Assembly: GCA_020248865.1 (NCBI GenBank)
Contig: JADCGS010000001.1
Coordinates: 1-64,000, forward strand
Length of the DNA stretch: 64,000 nucleotides
From: Burkholderiales bacterium
GTDB lineage: Bacteria; Pseudomonadota; Gammaproteobacteria; Burkholderiales; Burkholderiaceae_F
Direction: 5' to 3'
Each line of letters starts with the position of its first letter. Position 1 is the first letter of the stretch. A program made the position numbers and the translations under genes. Below the pieces are notes generated by a model. That model saw only the letters and a program-made list of their open reading frames with translations, was not told the DNA's origin and did no database searches. Shown in pieces: positions 18,046 to 26,702 of this stretch.

Positions 18046-18794
18046 GTCGCCACCTCCTCCTCGCCCAGGTAGGCGCGGCGCACTTCCTCGTTGGCGCGAA
18101 TGGCTGCCGGCGGACCGCTGGCGATGAGGCGGCCGTAAACCAGCACCGAGATCGTGTCGGCCAGGCGGAACACCGCTTCCATGTCGTGCTCGACCAGCAG
18201 CAGGGTCACGCCGCCCTTAAGCTGGCCGAGCAGTTCGATCATGCGCGCCGACTCATCCGGCCCCTGGCCCGCCATGGGCTCGTCGAGCAGCAGCAGGCGG
18301 GGGTTGGTGGCCAGCGCGAGCGCCACCTCCAGTTGACGCTGCTCGCCGTGGGCAAGTGCCGCCGCCGGGGTGTCCTTGCGAGCGCCCAGGCCCACGCGGT
18401 CGAGCACCGCCGCGGCCTCGTCGAACAGCGCGCGCTCGCGGCGCACCGGCTGCCAGAAGCGCAGGCTGCTGCCACTGCGCGCCTGCACCGCGAGGGCCAC
18501 GCCGTCGAGGGCCGAGAAGCGCTTGAACACGTTGGTGATCTGGTACGAGCGCGCCAGTCCGCGCGCCACCCGCTCGTGCATGGCGCGAGCGGTGATGTCC
18601 TCACCGTCGAAGACGATTCGGCCGCTGTCGGGCGCGAGCGACCCTGACAGCTGGTTGATCAGCGTCGACTTGCCCGCACCGTTGGGTCCGATCAGCGCGT
18701 GCACGCTGCCCGCCTCGACGGTCAGCGTCACGGCCTCGGTGGCGACCAGGCCGCCAAAGCGCTTGGAAAGCCGGTCCACGGCGAGCAGGGTCAT
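18042..18794 (-). CDS. livG: Branched-chain amino acid-type ABC transporter ATPase LivG
   Basis: A 250-residue ATPase with Walker A GPNGAGKST, the LivG-typical LARSYQITNVFKRFSALDGV segment, an altered signature LAHGEQRQLEVALAL and Walker B LLLLDEPMAGQG. It pairs with LivF to energise the LivHM channel. The start shares one base with the livM stop. The signature with AHGEQ in place of SGGEQ is usual in the LivG group. Confidence 0.92.
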   Translation of the reverse strand: MTLLAVDRLSKRFGGLVATEAVTLTVEAGSVHALIGPNGAGKSTLINQLSGSLAPDSGRIVFDGEDITARAMHERVARGLARSYQITNVFKRFSALDGVALAVQARSGSSLRFWQPVRRERALFDEAAAVLDRVGLGARKDTPAAALAHGEQRQLEVALALATNPRLLLLDEPMAGQGPDESARMIELLGQLKGGVTLLLVEHDMEAVFRLADTISVLVYGRLIASGPPAAIRANEEVRRAYLGEEEVAT

Positions 18795-19741
18795 CAGTTG
18801 GTCTTCCGCGTCAGCAGGCCCGCCAGCCCGCGCGGCGCGGCAAACACCACCACCAGCAGCAGCACGCCGAGCGCCAGGTGCCAGTACTCGGTGTACATCG
18901 ACAGCACCTCTTCGAGCAGAAGCAGGGTGGCGGCACCGTAGAGGCCACCGTAGCGGTAGCCGATGCCGCCGAGAATCACCATGATCACCAGCGTTGCGCT
19001 CTGGGTCCAGTGCAGCACCACGGGCGAGACGAAGCTGTTGTGGTTGGCGAACAGCACCCCGGCCAGACCGGCGAGCGCGCCGGCGATGACGAAGGCGATC
19101 AGCCGCAGCCGATAGGTGGCAAAGCCGATCGCCTCCATGCGGCTCTCGTTCTCGCGCACGCCGATCAGTGCGCGCCCAAAGCGCGAGTCGATCAGGCGGT
19201 TCAGCAGCAACATGCTGGCGGCAAACAGCGCCAGCACGACGTAATAGAAGGTGATGTCATGCGACAGGTCGATGCCGAGCCCGACCTGCGACTTGCCCGG
19301 CAGGTTCAGGCCGTCCTCGCCGCCGTAGGTCTTCAGGCCCACCGCGACGTAGTAGACCATCTGTGCGAAGGCGAGCGTGATCATGATGAAGTACACGCCG
19401 CGCGTGCGCAGCGACACCGCGCCGATCGCCAGCGCGAAGGCGGCGGCCGCCAGCACCGCCAGCGGCCAGGCGATCCAGGCGCTGCGTACGCCCTCGACCA
19501 TCAGGATGCCCACCCCATAGGCGCCGACGCCGAAGAACGCGGCATGCCCAAGGCTCACCAGGCCGCCGAAACCAAGGATCAGGTTGAGGCTGGCGGCGGC
19601 CAGGGCAAAGATCAGGATGCGCCGCGCCACGCCGATGTAGAACACCTGATCGAGCGCCTGGGCAATCCATGGCAGCGCTGCCGCCGCCGCCAGCAGCAGC
19701 CAGGGCAGGGCGCGCTGCAGGCGCGGCGACAACCGACTCAT
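18794..19741 (-). CDS. livM: Branched-chain amino acid-type ABC transporter permease LivM
   Basis: A 315-residue inner-membrane permease with about 8-10 hydrophobic segments and the family motifs LNLILGFGGLVSLGHAAFFGVGA (split across a helix) and the EAA-like loop around RESRMEAIGF. ATG 19741 is chosen because the upstream 20 codons would overlap livH and are polar; the chosen start leaves a 22-base gap with GGGGGCGCC ahead. Partner of LivH. Confidence 0.88.
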   Translation of the reverse strand: MSRLSPRLQRALPWLLLAAAAALPWIAQALDQVFYIGVARRILIFALAAASLNLILGFGGLVSLGHAAFFGVGAYGVGILMVEGVRSAWIAWPLAVLAAAAFALAIGAVSLRTRGVYFIMITLAFAQMVYYVAVGLKTYGGEDGLNLPGKSQVGLGIDLSHDITFYYVVLALFAASMLLLNRLIDSRFGRALIGVRENESRMEAIGFATYRLRLIAFVIAGALAGLAGVLFANHNSFVSPVVLHWTQSATLVIMVILGGIGYRYGGLYGAATLLLLEEVLSMYTEYWHLALGVLLLVVVFAAPRGLAGLLTRKTN

Positions 19742-19763
19742 CGTAGGCGCCCCCGTCTTCTGC

Positions 19764-20684
19764 TCAGCCCCGCGCCGGGAACAGTCCCGTGGGCTTGGCA
19801 AAGAGCACGATGGCCATCAGAAGGTAAATGGCAATGGCGGCCAGCGCCGGCCCGAGATTGGCGGCCAGGTTCAGCGGCATGATGGCGTTGAGCAGGGACG
19901 GCAGGAAAGCGCGCCCGGCGGTGTCCACGAGGCCTACGAGCAGCGCACCCACGAAGGCGCCGCGGATCGAGCCGATCCCGCCGATGACGATGACCACCAG
20001 CGCCAGGATCAGGATGTTCTCGCCCATGCCGACCTCCACCGCCAGCACTGGACCGAGCAGCGCACCAGCCACGGCGCACAGCGCCGCCCCGAGCACGAAC
20101 ACCGCCATGAACAGCCGCTGCACCCGTACGCCCATGATGGCGGCCATCTCGCGGTTGCTCGCGCCCGCACGCACCAGCATGCCGGCGCGCGTGCGCGTGA
20201 CCAGCAGGTACAGGCCGATCGCAGCGGCCAGGCCGACGCCGATGATCAGCAGGCGGTAGGCGGGGTAGTAGAAGCCGGGCAGCAGCTCCACCGGACCGGC
20301 CAGCGACGGCGGCGCATTGAGCATCAGCGGTGCCGGCCCCCAGATCATCTTGACCAGATCGTCGGCAATCAGAATCACCGCGAAGGTCGCCAGCACTTGC
20401 GCCAGGTGGTCGCGCGCGTACAAGTGCCGCATCAGCGCAACCTCCAGCACCAGGCCGACCAGCGCCGTCGCCAGCACCGCCAGCGGCAGCGCCAGCCAGA
20501 AGTTGCCGGTGGCCGCCAGCAGGGTCGCCATCAGGTAGGCGCCGATCATGTAGAGCGAGCCGTGCGCGAGATTCATCAGATCCATGATCCCGAACACCAA
20601 CGTCAGACCGGCCGCCAGCAGGAACAGCATCAGGCCGAACTGGAGGCCGTTGAGGATCTGCTCGGCGATGAGGATCGAAGACAT
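19764..20684 (-). CDS. livH: Branched-chain amino acid-type ABC transporter permease LivH
   Basis: A 306-residue permease of eight or so membrane helices, starting MSSILIAEQILNGLQFG and carrying the hallmark LVFGIMDLMNLAHGSLYMIG and VVIVIGGIGSIRGAFVGAL. It forms the channel with LivM. ATG 20684 is chosen over an ATG ten codons upstream because LivH proteins start just before the first hydrophobic helix. A 137-base gap separates it from livK. Confidence 0.88.
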   Translation of the reverse strand: MSSILIAEQILNGLQFGLMLFLLAAGLTLVFGIMDLMNLAHGSLYMIGAYLMATLLAATGNFWLALPLAVLATALVGLVLEVALMRHLYARDHLAQVLATFAVILIADDLVKMIWGPAPLMLNAPPSLAGPVELLPGFYYPAYRLLIIGVGLAAAIGLYLLVTRTRAGMLVRAGASNREMAAIMGVRVQRLFMAVFVLGAALCAVAGALLGPVLAVEVGMGENILILALVVIVIGGIGSIRGAFVGALLVGLVDTAGRAFLPSLLNAIMPLNLAANLGPALAAIAIYLLMAIVLFAKPTGLFPARG

Positions 20685-20821
20685 GAGTGAAGGCGCCGCG
20701 CCAGGTGCGGCCATGACGGCCGCTCGCGCAGCTTACGAGGCGCCGCCGGCACCAAACCCGTCACCGATGGGCAGCGCTACCGTCGCCGCCGCCGGCAGTC
20801 CCGTCGACGGCGCGGCCGCCG

Positions 20822-21997
20822 TCATTTCATGGTGCACTGCGCCGCGTAGGTGTCGACGTGCTTCTCCATGACCTTGTTTAGCGTACGGTTATTGAGCTCG
20901 CCATTGAACCGTTCGTCCTTGCGCACCACGCGCAGAACGAAGTCCTGCACCGGGAACTGGTTGTTGCCGAACCGGAAGTCGCCGCGCACCGACTTGAAGC
21001 TGGCCTTCTTCAGCGCGGCGCGCACAGCGTCCCGGTCGGACACCTTGCCTTTCACCTCGCGCACCGCGGCGTCGATCATCATGATGACGTCGTAGGCCTG
21101 CGCGGCGTAGATCGACGGCGTCCGCTTGTATTCCTTGCGGAAAGCCTCGACGAAGGCGCGGCTCGCCGCGTTGTCGAAGTCGTGGTTCCAGTGCGCCGTG
21201 TTGAACATGCCCAGCATCGAGTCGCCGACCGCGCGGATCACGTCCTGGTCGGCCGAGAAGCCCGGGCCAATGATCTGGGTGTCCTTCGACAGGCCGGCCC
21301 CGACGAACTGCTTGATGAAGTTGATACCCATGCCGCCCGGCAGGAAGATGAACAGGGCGTCCGGCCTGGCGGCGCGCAGCTGCGCGATCTCGGCGGCATA
21401 GTCGAGCTGGCCGAGCTTGGTGAAGGTCTCGGACGCCACCGGCTTGCCGAACCCGCGCTTGAAGCCATTGAGCGCGTCCTGGCCAGCCGGGTAGTTGGGG
21501 GCCATGATCGCTACCCGCTTGAAGTCGCGGCTGGCGGCGAAGCGGCCCGCTGCTTCGTGATACGAGTCGTTCTGGTAGGCGGTGCCGAAGAAGAAAGGAT
21601 TGCACTGGCTGCCTGCCAGCTGCGACGGCCCGGCGTTGTTCGACAGGTAGAACACGCGCTCGGCAAACAGCGCCGGGCCGACGGCGAGCGCGACGTTCGA
21701 GCCGATCGGGCCAGTGAAGAAGTCCACCCGCTCGCGCTTGGTGAGGCGTTCGACCAGCTGGCGCGCGGTGTCCGGATTGCCGGCCATGTCCTGCATGACG
21801 AACTCGGCGTTGACGCCGCCCAGCCGGTTACCGAGCTGCTTGATGGCCAGGTTGAAGCCGTCCCGCGCCTCGGCGCCGAGGGCGGCAAACGGCCCCGTGA
21901 GATCCTGCGCGATTCCGACCTTGACGGTCTGGGCGTACGCCGGGGCGCCCGCCAGACCCGCGACCAGCGCGGCAGCGGCCAGGTTAGAACGGAACAT
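20822..21997 (-). CDS. livK: Liv-type ABC transporter periplasmic binding protein
   Basis: A 391-residue type I periplasmic binding protein. The Sec signal ends at AYAQ (about residue 23), followed by VKVGIAQDLTGPFAALGAEARDG, the usual first strand and helix. FTGPIGSNVALAV and QAYDVIMMIDAA are conserved lobes. First gene of the livKHMGF unit; GGAGACACCC precedes the ATG. Substrate is not determinable; this subgroup often binds aromatic or short organic acids rather than leucine. Confidence 0.9.
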   Translation of the reverse strand: MFRSNLAAAALVAGLAGAPAYAQTVKVGIAQDLTGPFAALGAEARDGFNLAIKQLGNRLGGVNAEFVMQDMAGNPDTARQLVERLTKRERVDFFTGPIGSNVALAVGPALFAERVFYLSNNAGPSQLAGSQCNPFFFGTAYQNDSYHEAAGRFAASRDFKRVAIMAPNYPAGQDALNGFKRGFGKPVASETFTKLGQLDYAAEIAQLRAARPDALFIFLPGGMGINFIKQFVGAGLSKDTQIIGPGFSADQDVIRAVGDSMLGMFNTAHWNHDFDNAASRAFVEAFRKEYKRTPSIYAAQAYDVIMMIDAAVREVKGKVSDRDAVRAALKKASFKSVRGDFRFGNNQFPVQDFVLRVVRKDERFNGELNNRTLNKVMEKHVDTYAAQCTMK

Positions 21998-22264
21998 CGG
22001 GTGTCTCCTTGTTGGCGAAGGTCGTGCCGGCTGCAGCCGGTCTGGAGCAATGTGTCAACGCGGCCCAACGGCTTCTCAGGCCTGCCGAGGGACCGGTGTT
22101 CAGGCTATCACAGCGCGCTTGTCCCTCGCACCGGGGGATCACCGGTCGCATCGACGCTGTGCGGCTTGGTTGCTGCCGGGTTGGCCGGTAAGCCCTGTCC
22201 AAGCGGCCACAGCAATCCTCGTTGATCCAGTTGTAACGGCTGCCCTGCCGCCTATCATCGGGCC

Positions 22265-24193
22265 ATGGCTGGGCCGTTAACCCGCTTCGGTATCGACACC
22301 GAGTCGCGCGAACAGCGGCAGGAGAAGATCCTGGCGGGCGTCCTCGCCTCGGCCTATCGCCAGGTGCCGCAGTCGGTCCTCGGTTCCATCGTGGGCGGTT
22401 CGGCCCTCGTCGCCTCGTTCTGGCAGACGCAGAACCAGGGCATCCTGTTGGCGTGGTTCCTGGCCATGCTGGTCGAATGCCTCGGCAGACTGCGCGCGGC
22501 GCGGCTGTTTGCCCGTTCGACGGACGCTGTCGAGCAGGTGCAGCGCTGGGCGTGGCGCTGGGTCGCGGTTTCGGCGGTGGCCGGGGCGTTGTGGGGAGCG
22601 GCCGGCGTCCTGTTCTTTGCGCCCAACGCGCCGAGCCAGCAATTGGTCCTGGTGGCAGTCATTCTTGGGGTGGCCTTCGGCTCGCTGACCCTTTATGCGA
22701 CGCACCGGCCGGCTCTGGTGGCTTTCCTGCCGCTGGCGCTGCTGCCACTGATTGCACGTATGGCCGCCGAGCAGGATCCGGCCTACTACACCGCCAGCAT
22801 CGTCATGGTGGCCGTGTTCGGCTTCACCATGTTCTTCGGGCGCAGTTTCGGCGCCACGATGAGCGAATCGGTAAAGAACAACTACGAGAACGAGGTGTTG
22901 GTCGCGCAGTTGTTGGCAGAGAAGCGCGTGGCCGACGATGCACGTCGCGCAGCCGAGAACGCGACCCGCTCCAAGACCCAGTTTTTCGCCGCAGCCAGCC
23001 ACGACTTGCGCCAGCCGCTGCAGGCCATCGGCATCTATGTCTCGCTGCTAAAGAAGCGCGTGCACGGTCCTGCCGAGCCGCTCGTGCGCAACCTGTCGTC
23101 AGCGGTTGAGGCGTTGTCGAAGCTGGTCGAGGAGTTGCTCGAGATTTCCCGGCTGGATTCGGGCTCGATCCAGCCGCGCATCCAGCAGGTGCTGCTGGAC
23201 GATCTGTTTGACGCGCTAGAGCAGGAGTTCACGCCTCAAGCCGCGGGCAAGGCCCTGGAGCTGCGGGTGCGCCGCTGTGGCTTCGCCATCGACTCCGACC
23301 CGATGCTTCTGATGCGGGTGCTCCGTAATCTGGTGTCCAATGCCCTGAGGTACACGCAGCGCGGCGGTGTCCTGCTGGCAGCGCGGGTGCGCGGCGGGCT
23401 GATCAGCATCGAGGTCTGGGACACCGGTCCGGGCATTCGCGAGCAGGAGCTCGACCGTGTGTTCGAGGAGTTCTACCGCGGCGAGAGCGGCAAGCAAGAG
23501 GGCAGTGGCTTCGGTCTGGGATTGTCGATCGTCAAGCGCATTTGCAGTGTGCTCGAACATCCGCTGATCGTGACGACACGCCCGGGGTATGGCACGGTGT
23601 TTCGCGTCGAGACCACGCTGTCGCCGGCGCCGGCGCGGGGTCGCTTGGCCAACCGGGAGATCGCCGAAGGCACGATCCGAGCGCTCAACGGATTGACCAT
23701 CGTGGTGCTGGAGGACAACGAGGAGATCCTCAACAGCCTGACGCGGCTGCTGCGCTCGTGGGGAGCAGACACTCTTTCGGCCAACAGCTTCAATGCCTCG
23801 CTGGTGAAGAAGCTGGGGTTGAGGAACCGCATTGACTTGGTGATTGCTGACCAGAACCTCGGTAACTCTCACATCACCGGCGTCGATGCGAGCTTCCGCA
23901 TTCGCGAGATCGTCGGCTGCCCGGTTCCGGTGATCATGTTGACGGCAGTCCATGGTCTGGAGGTGGTGTCCGAATTCCAGCGCACCATGCAAGAGTTGCT
24001 GGCACGTAGCCCGGAACTGGCACCGCTGATCGCGCGTGGCCCGGTCGATGAGCCGATCGTGCTGCAAAAGCCCACTACGGCGGCCGTACTCAACGCCACC
24101 ATTTTCAAAGCCCTCGGAGCGGAGGCGGAGCCGGATGACGCGCTGCTTTCGCCCGAGGTGGCGGCCGCAGGCACAGAGCGACGGGCCGATTAG
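22265..24193 (+). CDS. Hybrid sensor histidine kinase / response regulator
   Basis: A 642-residue protein. About six membrane helices occupy residues 35-195 without a large periplasmic loop, followed by a coiled-coil linker, HisKA with H246 in AAASHDLRQPLQ, HATPase_c (N359, DTGPG 386-390, GFGLGL 415-420) and a C-terminal receiver with acceptor D529 in LVIADQNLG. The small extracytoplasmic area suggests sensing in or at the membrane. It converges on a NarL-type regulator 83 bases away, its likely target. It starts 267 bases from livK in the opposite direction, so the kinase may control the transporter. Confidence 0.88.
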   Translation: MAGPLTRFGIDTESREQRQEKILAGVLASAYRQVPQSVLGSIVGGSALVASFWQTQNQGILLAWFLAMLVECLGRLRAARLFARSTDAVEQVQRWAWRWVAVSAVAGALWGAAGVLFFAPNAPSQQLVLVAVILGVAFGSLTLYATHRPALVAFLPLALLPLIARMAAEQDPAYYTASIVMVAVFGFTMFFGRSFGATMSESVKNNYENEVLVAQLLAEKRVADDARRAAENATRSKTQFFAAASHDLRQPLQAIGIYVSLLKKRVHGPAEPLVRNLSSAVEALSKLVEELLEISRLDSGSIQPRIQQVLLDDLFDALEQEFTPQAAGKALELRVRRCGFAIDSDPMLLMRVLRNLVSNALRYTQRGGVLLAARVRGGLISIEVWDTGPGIREQELDRVFEEFYRGESGKQEGSGFGLGLSIVKRICSVLEHPLIVTTRPGYGTVFRVETTLSPAPARGRLANREIAEGTIRALNGLTIVVLEDNEEILNSLTRLLRSWGADTLSANSFNASLVKKLGLRNRIDLVIADQNLGNSHITGVDASFRIREIVGCPVPVIMLTAVHGLEVVSEFQRTMQELLARSPELAPLIARGPVDEPIVLQKPTTAAVLNATIFKALGAEAEPDDALLSPEVAAAGTERRAD

Positions 24194-24276
24194 ACCGAAA
24201 GCGGGGATCGCGGAGCGTACCCCGGCATCCGATCGCCCCTCGGCGCAGTCGTCCTCCGGCATCCGGCTTCGCGATT

Positions 24277-24948
24277 TCAGCCAACGTCGTAGCCCTGACG
24301 CCGCGCGGCCAGCAGCGCCTCCGTACGGTTGGACGCGCCAAACGCGCGGTAGATCGCGGTGACGTGGGTCTTGACTGTGCCCTCCGAGAGACCGAGCTCA
24401 CGGCAGATGACCTTGATGGGCGCACCGCGTGCCAGTAACTGCAGCACCTGCTCCTGCCGTTCCGTTAGCTGCACACGGTTGCCGCTTGGTTGATTCATCA
24501 TGTCGCGGCCGCGCTCGGGCAGGCCGAGCATGCTGGCACCGCGTGTCGTGTCGTCGAGCAGGTCGGCGGGGATGTAGACGCCGCCCGACAGCACGAAGCG
24601 GATCGCCGAGACCAGCGTGTCGCTAGCCATCGACTTGGGCACAAAGCCAGCCGCGCCGAGGTGCAGCACGCGCATCACGCTGCGCTGATCCTGAACGCCG
24701 GACAACACCAAGATCTTGAGGTCCGGGGCGCGCGTCGCCAGCGACTCCAGCACGCTCGTGCCCGAAGCGTCCGGCAGATTCAGGTCGAGCAGCAGCAGGT
24801 CGGCGTCGGGATGCAACTCCAGCAGTTTCTCGGCGCCAGCTGCGCTGCCGGCCGTGAGCACCAGTGCATCTGGGTCGATATCCAGCATTAGGACGCGCAG
24901 GGCGTCCGTGATCAGCGAGTGGTCATCGACGACGAGGACTTTCATCAT
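24277..24948 (-). CDS. NarL/LuxR-family response regulator
   Basis: A 223-residue regulator: receiver with acidic pocket VVDDHSL and acceptor D55 in LLLLDLNLPDASG, then a LuxR-type helix-turn-helix (LTERQEQVLQLLARG ... LGLSEGTVKTHVTAIYRAFG). Probably phosphorylated by the convergent hybrid kinase. ATG 24948 or the next codon (24945) could start it. The 340 bases upstream contain a 13-G tract. Confidence 0.9.
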   Translation of the reverse strand: MMKVLVVDDHSLITDALRVLMLDIDPDALVLTAGSAAGAEKLLELHPDADLLLLDLNLPDASGTSVLESLATRAPDLKILVLSGVQDQRSVMRVLHLGAAGFVPKSMASDTLVSAIRFVLSGGVYIPADLLDDTTRGASMLGLPERGRDMMNQPSGNRVQLTERQEQVLQLLARGAPIKVICRELGLSEGTVKTHVTAIYRAFGASNRTEALLAARRQGYDVG

Positions 24949-25288
24949 GGAATACGTTCAGAGCCAAGGTCTAGAGATAGCGCGCCGCGCCACGCCGCAA
25001 TCATCTGATAAGTGCGGGGCTTCCATGCACGCTGCTCCGTCATCCGCACGGCTGAAGCGCGGTGACGGGCTTGTTCGCGATGCCGGGAAGCGGGCTTGAC
25101 CGCAGCGGCGCGCGCTGCGCACCGAGAGACAAACTCGTGAAACAGTGCCGGGGGGGGGGGGGAGGTGCGGTGCGCTTCCCGGTGTGCGTCCGGGCCTCTG
25201 CTCCCGGGCGCGGCGGGGCGGGTGAGTTGAGCTGTGCTGCGCGCTTCGCGCCCGGGGCTTCGCCCTTGGGGGGGGCGGCCCGGCGGGC
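24949..25288. other. 340-base intergenic stretch with poly-G tracts
   Basis: Contains an uninterrupted run of 13 G (25150-25162) and another of 8 G (25268-25275), plus the GGGCTTCGCCC-type GC-rich motif common between genes in Burkholderiales. No gene is supported. The regulator promoter should be next to 24948. Confidence 0.55.
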
Positions 25289-25300
25289 TTAGGCCCGCCG
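25281..25300 (-). terminator. 8-bp GC hairpin at the end of purT
   Basis: CGGCGGGC (25281-25288), loop TTAG, GCCCGCCG (25293-25300). The TAA stop of purT lies in the loop, so the stem includes the last codons. No U-tract follows; it could still pause polymerase or protect the mRNA end. Confidence 0.4.
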
Positions 25301-26506
25301 CGGCTTGACGCGGGCGGCGGCCTGCTTGGCGCGGGCGCGTGCCTCCTCGATCGTAGCGGCGTGCGCCAGCGCCACGCCCATACGCCGCTTGACGAAAGAC
25401 TCCGGCTTGCCGAACAGGCGCAGGTGGGTGCCGGGTACGGCCAGCGCCTCAGCCACACCCTCGAACACCAGGGCCCCCGCGTCCACGCCGCCGTAGATCA
25501 CGGCACTGGCGGCCGGACTACGCAGCGTGGTGTCCACCGGCAGGCCGAGCGAGGCGCGCGCATGCAACTCGAACTCGCTCTGCTGCTGGCTGGCGAGCGT
25601 GACCAGCCCCGTGTCGTGGGGCCGCGGGCTCACCTCCGAGAACCACACCTCCTCGCCGCGGACGAACAACTCCACGCCGAAAACACCCAGCCCGCCCAGG
25701 TTAGCCGTCACCTCCTGCGCAATCTGGCGTGCGCGCGCCAGCGCCGCCGGGCTCATCGGCTGCGGCTGCCAGCTCTCCACGTAGTCGCCGTGGACCTGGA
25801 TGTGGCCGATCGGCTCGCAAAAGGCGGTGCCGACCGTCCCGTCGACCTGCCGGTACCGCACGGTGAGCTGGGTGATCTCGTAGTCGAAGTCGATGAAGCC
25901 CTCGACGATCACGAGGCCCAGGCCGACGCGGGCACCAGCCTGCGCCGCAGCCCACGCGGCCGGCAGCTCCTCGAGTCGGTCGACCTTGCTCTGGCCCTTG
26001 CCGGACGATGACATCACCGGCTTGATCACGCACGGCAGGCCGATCGTGTCGCGCACCGCGGCCGTCAGAACCTCAAGGCTGTCGGCAAAGCGGTAGGGCG
26101 AGGTGGGCAGGCCGAGTTCCTCGGCGGCCAGCCGGCGGATGCCCTCGCGATTCATCGTCAGCTGCGCGGCGCGGGCGGTGGGGATGACCTGCGCCAGGCC
26201 CTCGGCCTCGATCCTGACCAGCTCGGCCGTGGCGATCGCCTCGATCTCCGGCACGACGATGTGCGGCCGCTCGGCCTCGATCAAGGCGCGCAGCGCCACC
26301 GGGTCGGCCATGTTGAGCACGTGGGCGCGGTGCGCTACCTGGTGCCCCGGCGCGTTGGCATAGCGGTCGGCCGCGATCACCTCCACGCCGAGCCGCTGCA
26401 GGGCGATGATGACCTCTTTACCGAGTTCACCGGCGCCCAGCAGCAGCACGCGCACGGCCGCGGGCGACAGGGGAGTGCCAAGGTTGCGTGGCGGGATCGT
26501 GGTCAC
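25289..26506 (-). CDS. purT: Formate-dependent phosphoribosylglycinamide formyltransferase
   Basis: A 405-residue ATP-grasp enzyme using formate and ATP to formylate GAR, a folate-independent step of purine synthesis. It begins with the [20 protein letters not shown] Rossmann start, then [18 protein letters not shown], the ATP-grasp segment [16 protein letters not shown] and [16 protein letters not shown] near the metal site. Length matches E. coli PurT. Monocistronic; cytoplasmic. Confidence 0.95.
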   Translation of the reverse strand: MTTIPPRNLGTPLSPAAVRVLLLGAGELGKEVIIALQRLGVEVIAADRYANAPGHQVAHRAHVLNMADPVALRALIEAERPHIVVPEIEAIATAELVRIEAEGLAQVIPTARAAQLTMNREGIRRLAAEELGLPTSPYRFADSLEVLTAAVRDTIGLPCVIKPVMSSSGKGQSKVDRLEELPAAWAAAQAGARVGLGLVIVEGFIDFDYEITQLTVRYRQVDGTVGTAFCEPIGHIQVHGDYVESWQPQPMSPAALARARQIAQEVTANLGGLGVFGVELFVRGEEVWFSEVSPRPHDTGLVTLASQQQSEFELHARASLGLPVDTTLRSPAASAVIYGGVDAGALVFEGVAEALAVPGTHLRLFGKPESFVKRRMGVALAHAATIEEARARAKQAAARVKPRRA

Positions 26507-26702
26507 TGGACTACCTTTGCGCTGCGCGCTCTCGGATTTGCTTCCTTGGGACGGCCCGGCCGGAACATCGCTCCATCTTCGTGCTCCGCGCTCGGGCTCG
26601 GGGCCGTGACCGGGGGCAAGAGGCCCATGATCCCACGTCCGGCGGGACGTCGCCGAGCGCGCGTATTGACACAGATCCTTAATTACTTAACGATCCGGGA
26701 TT

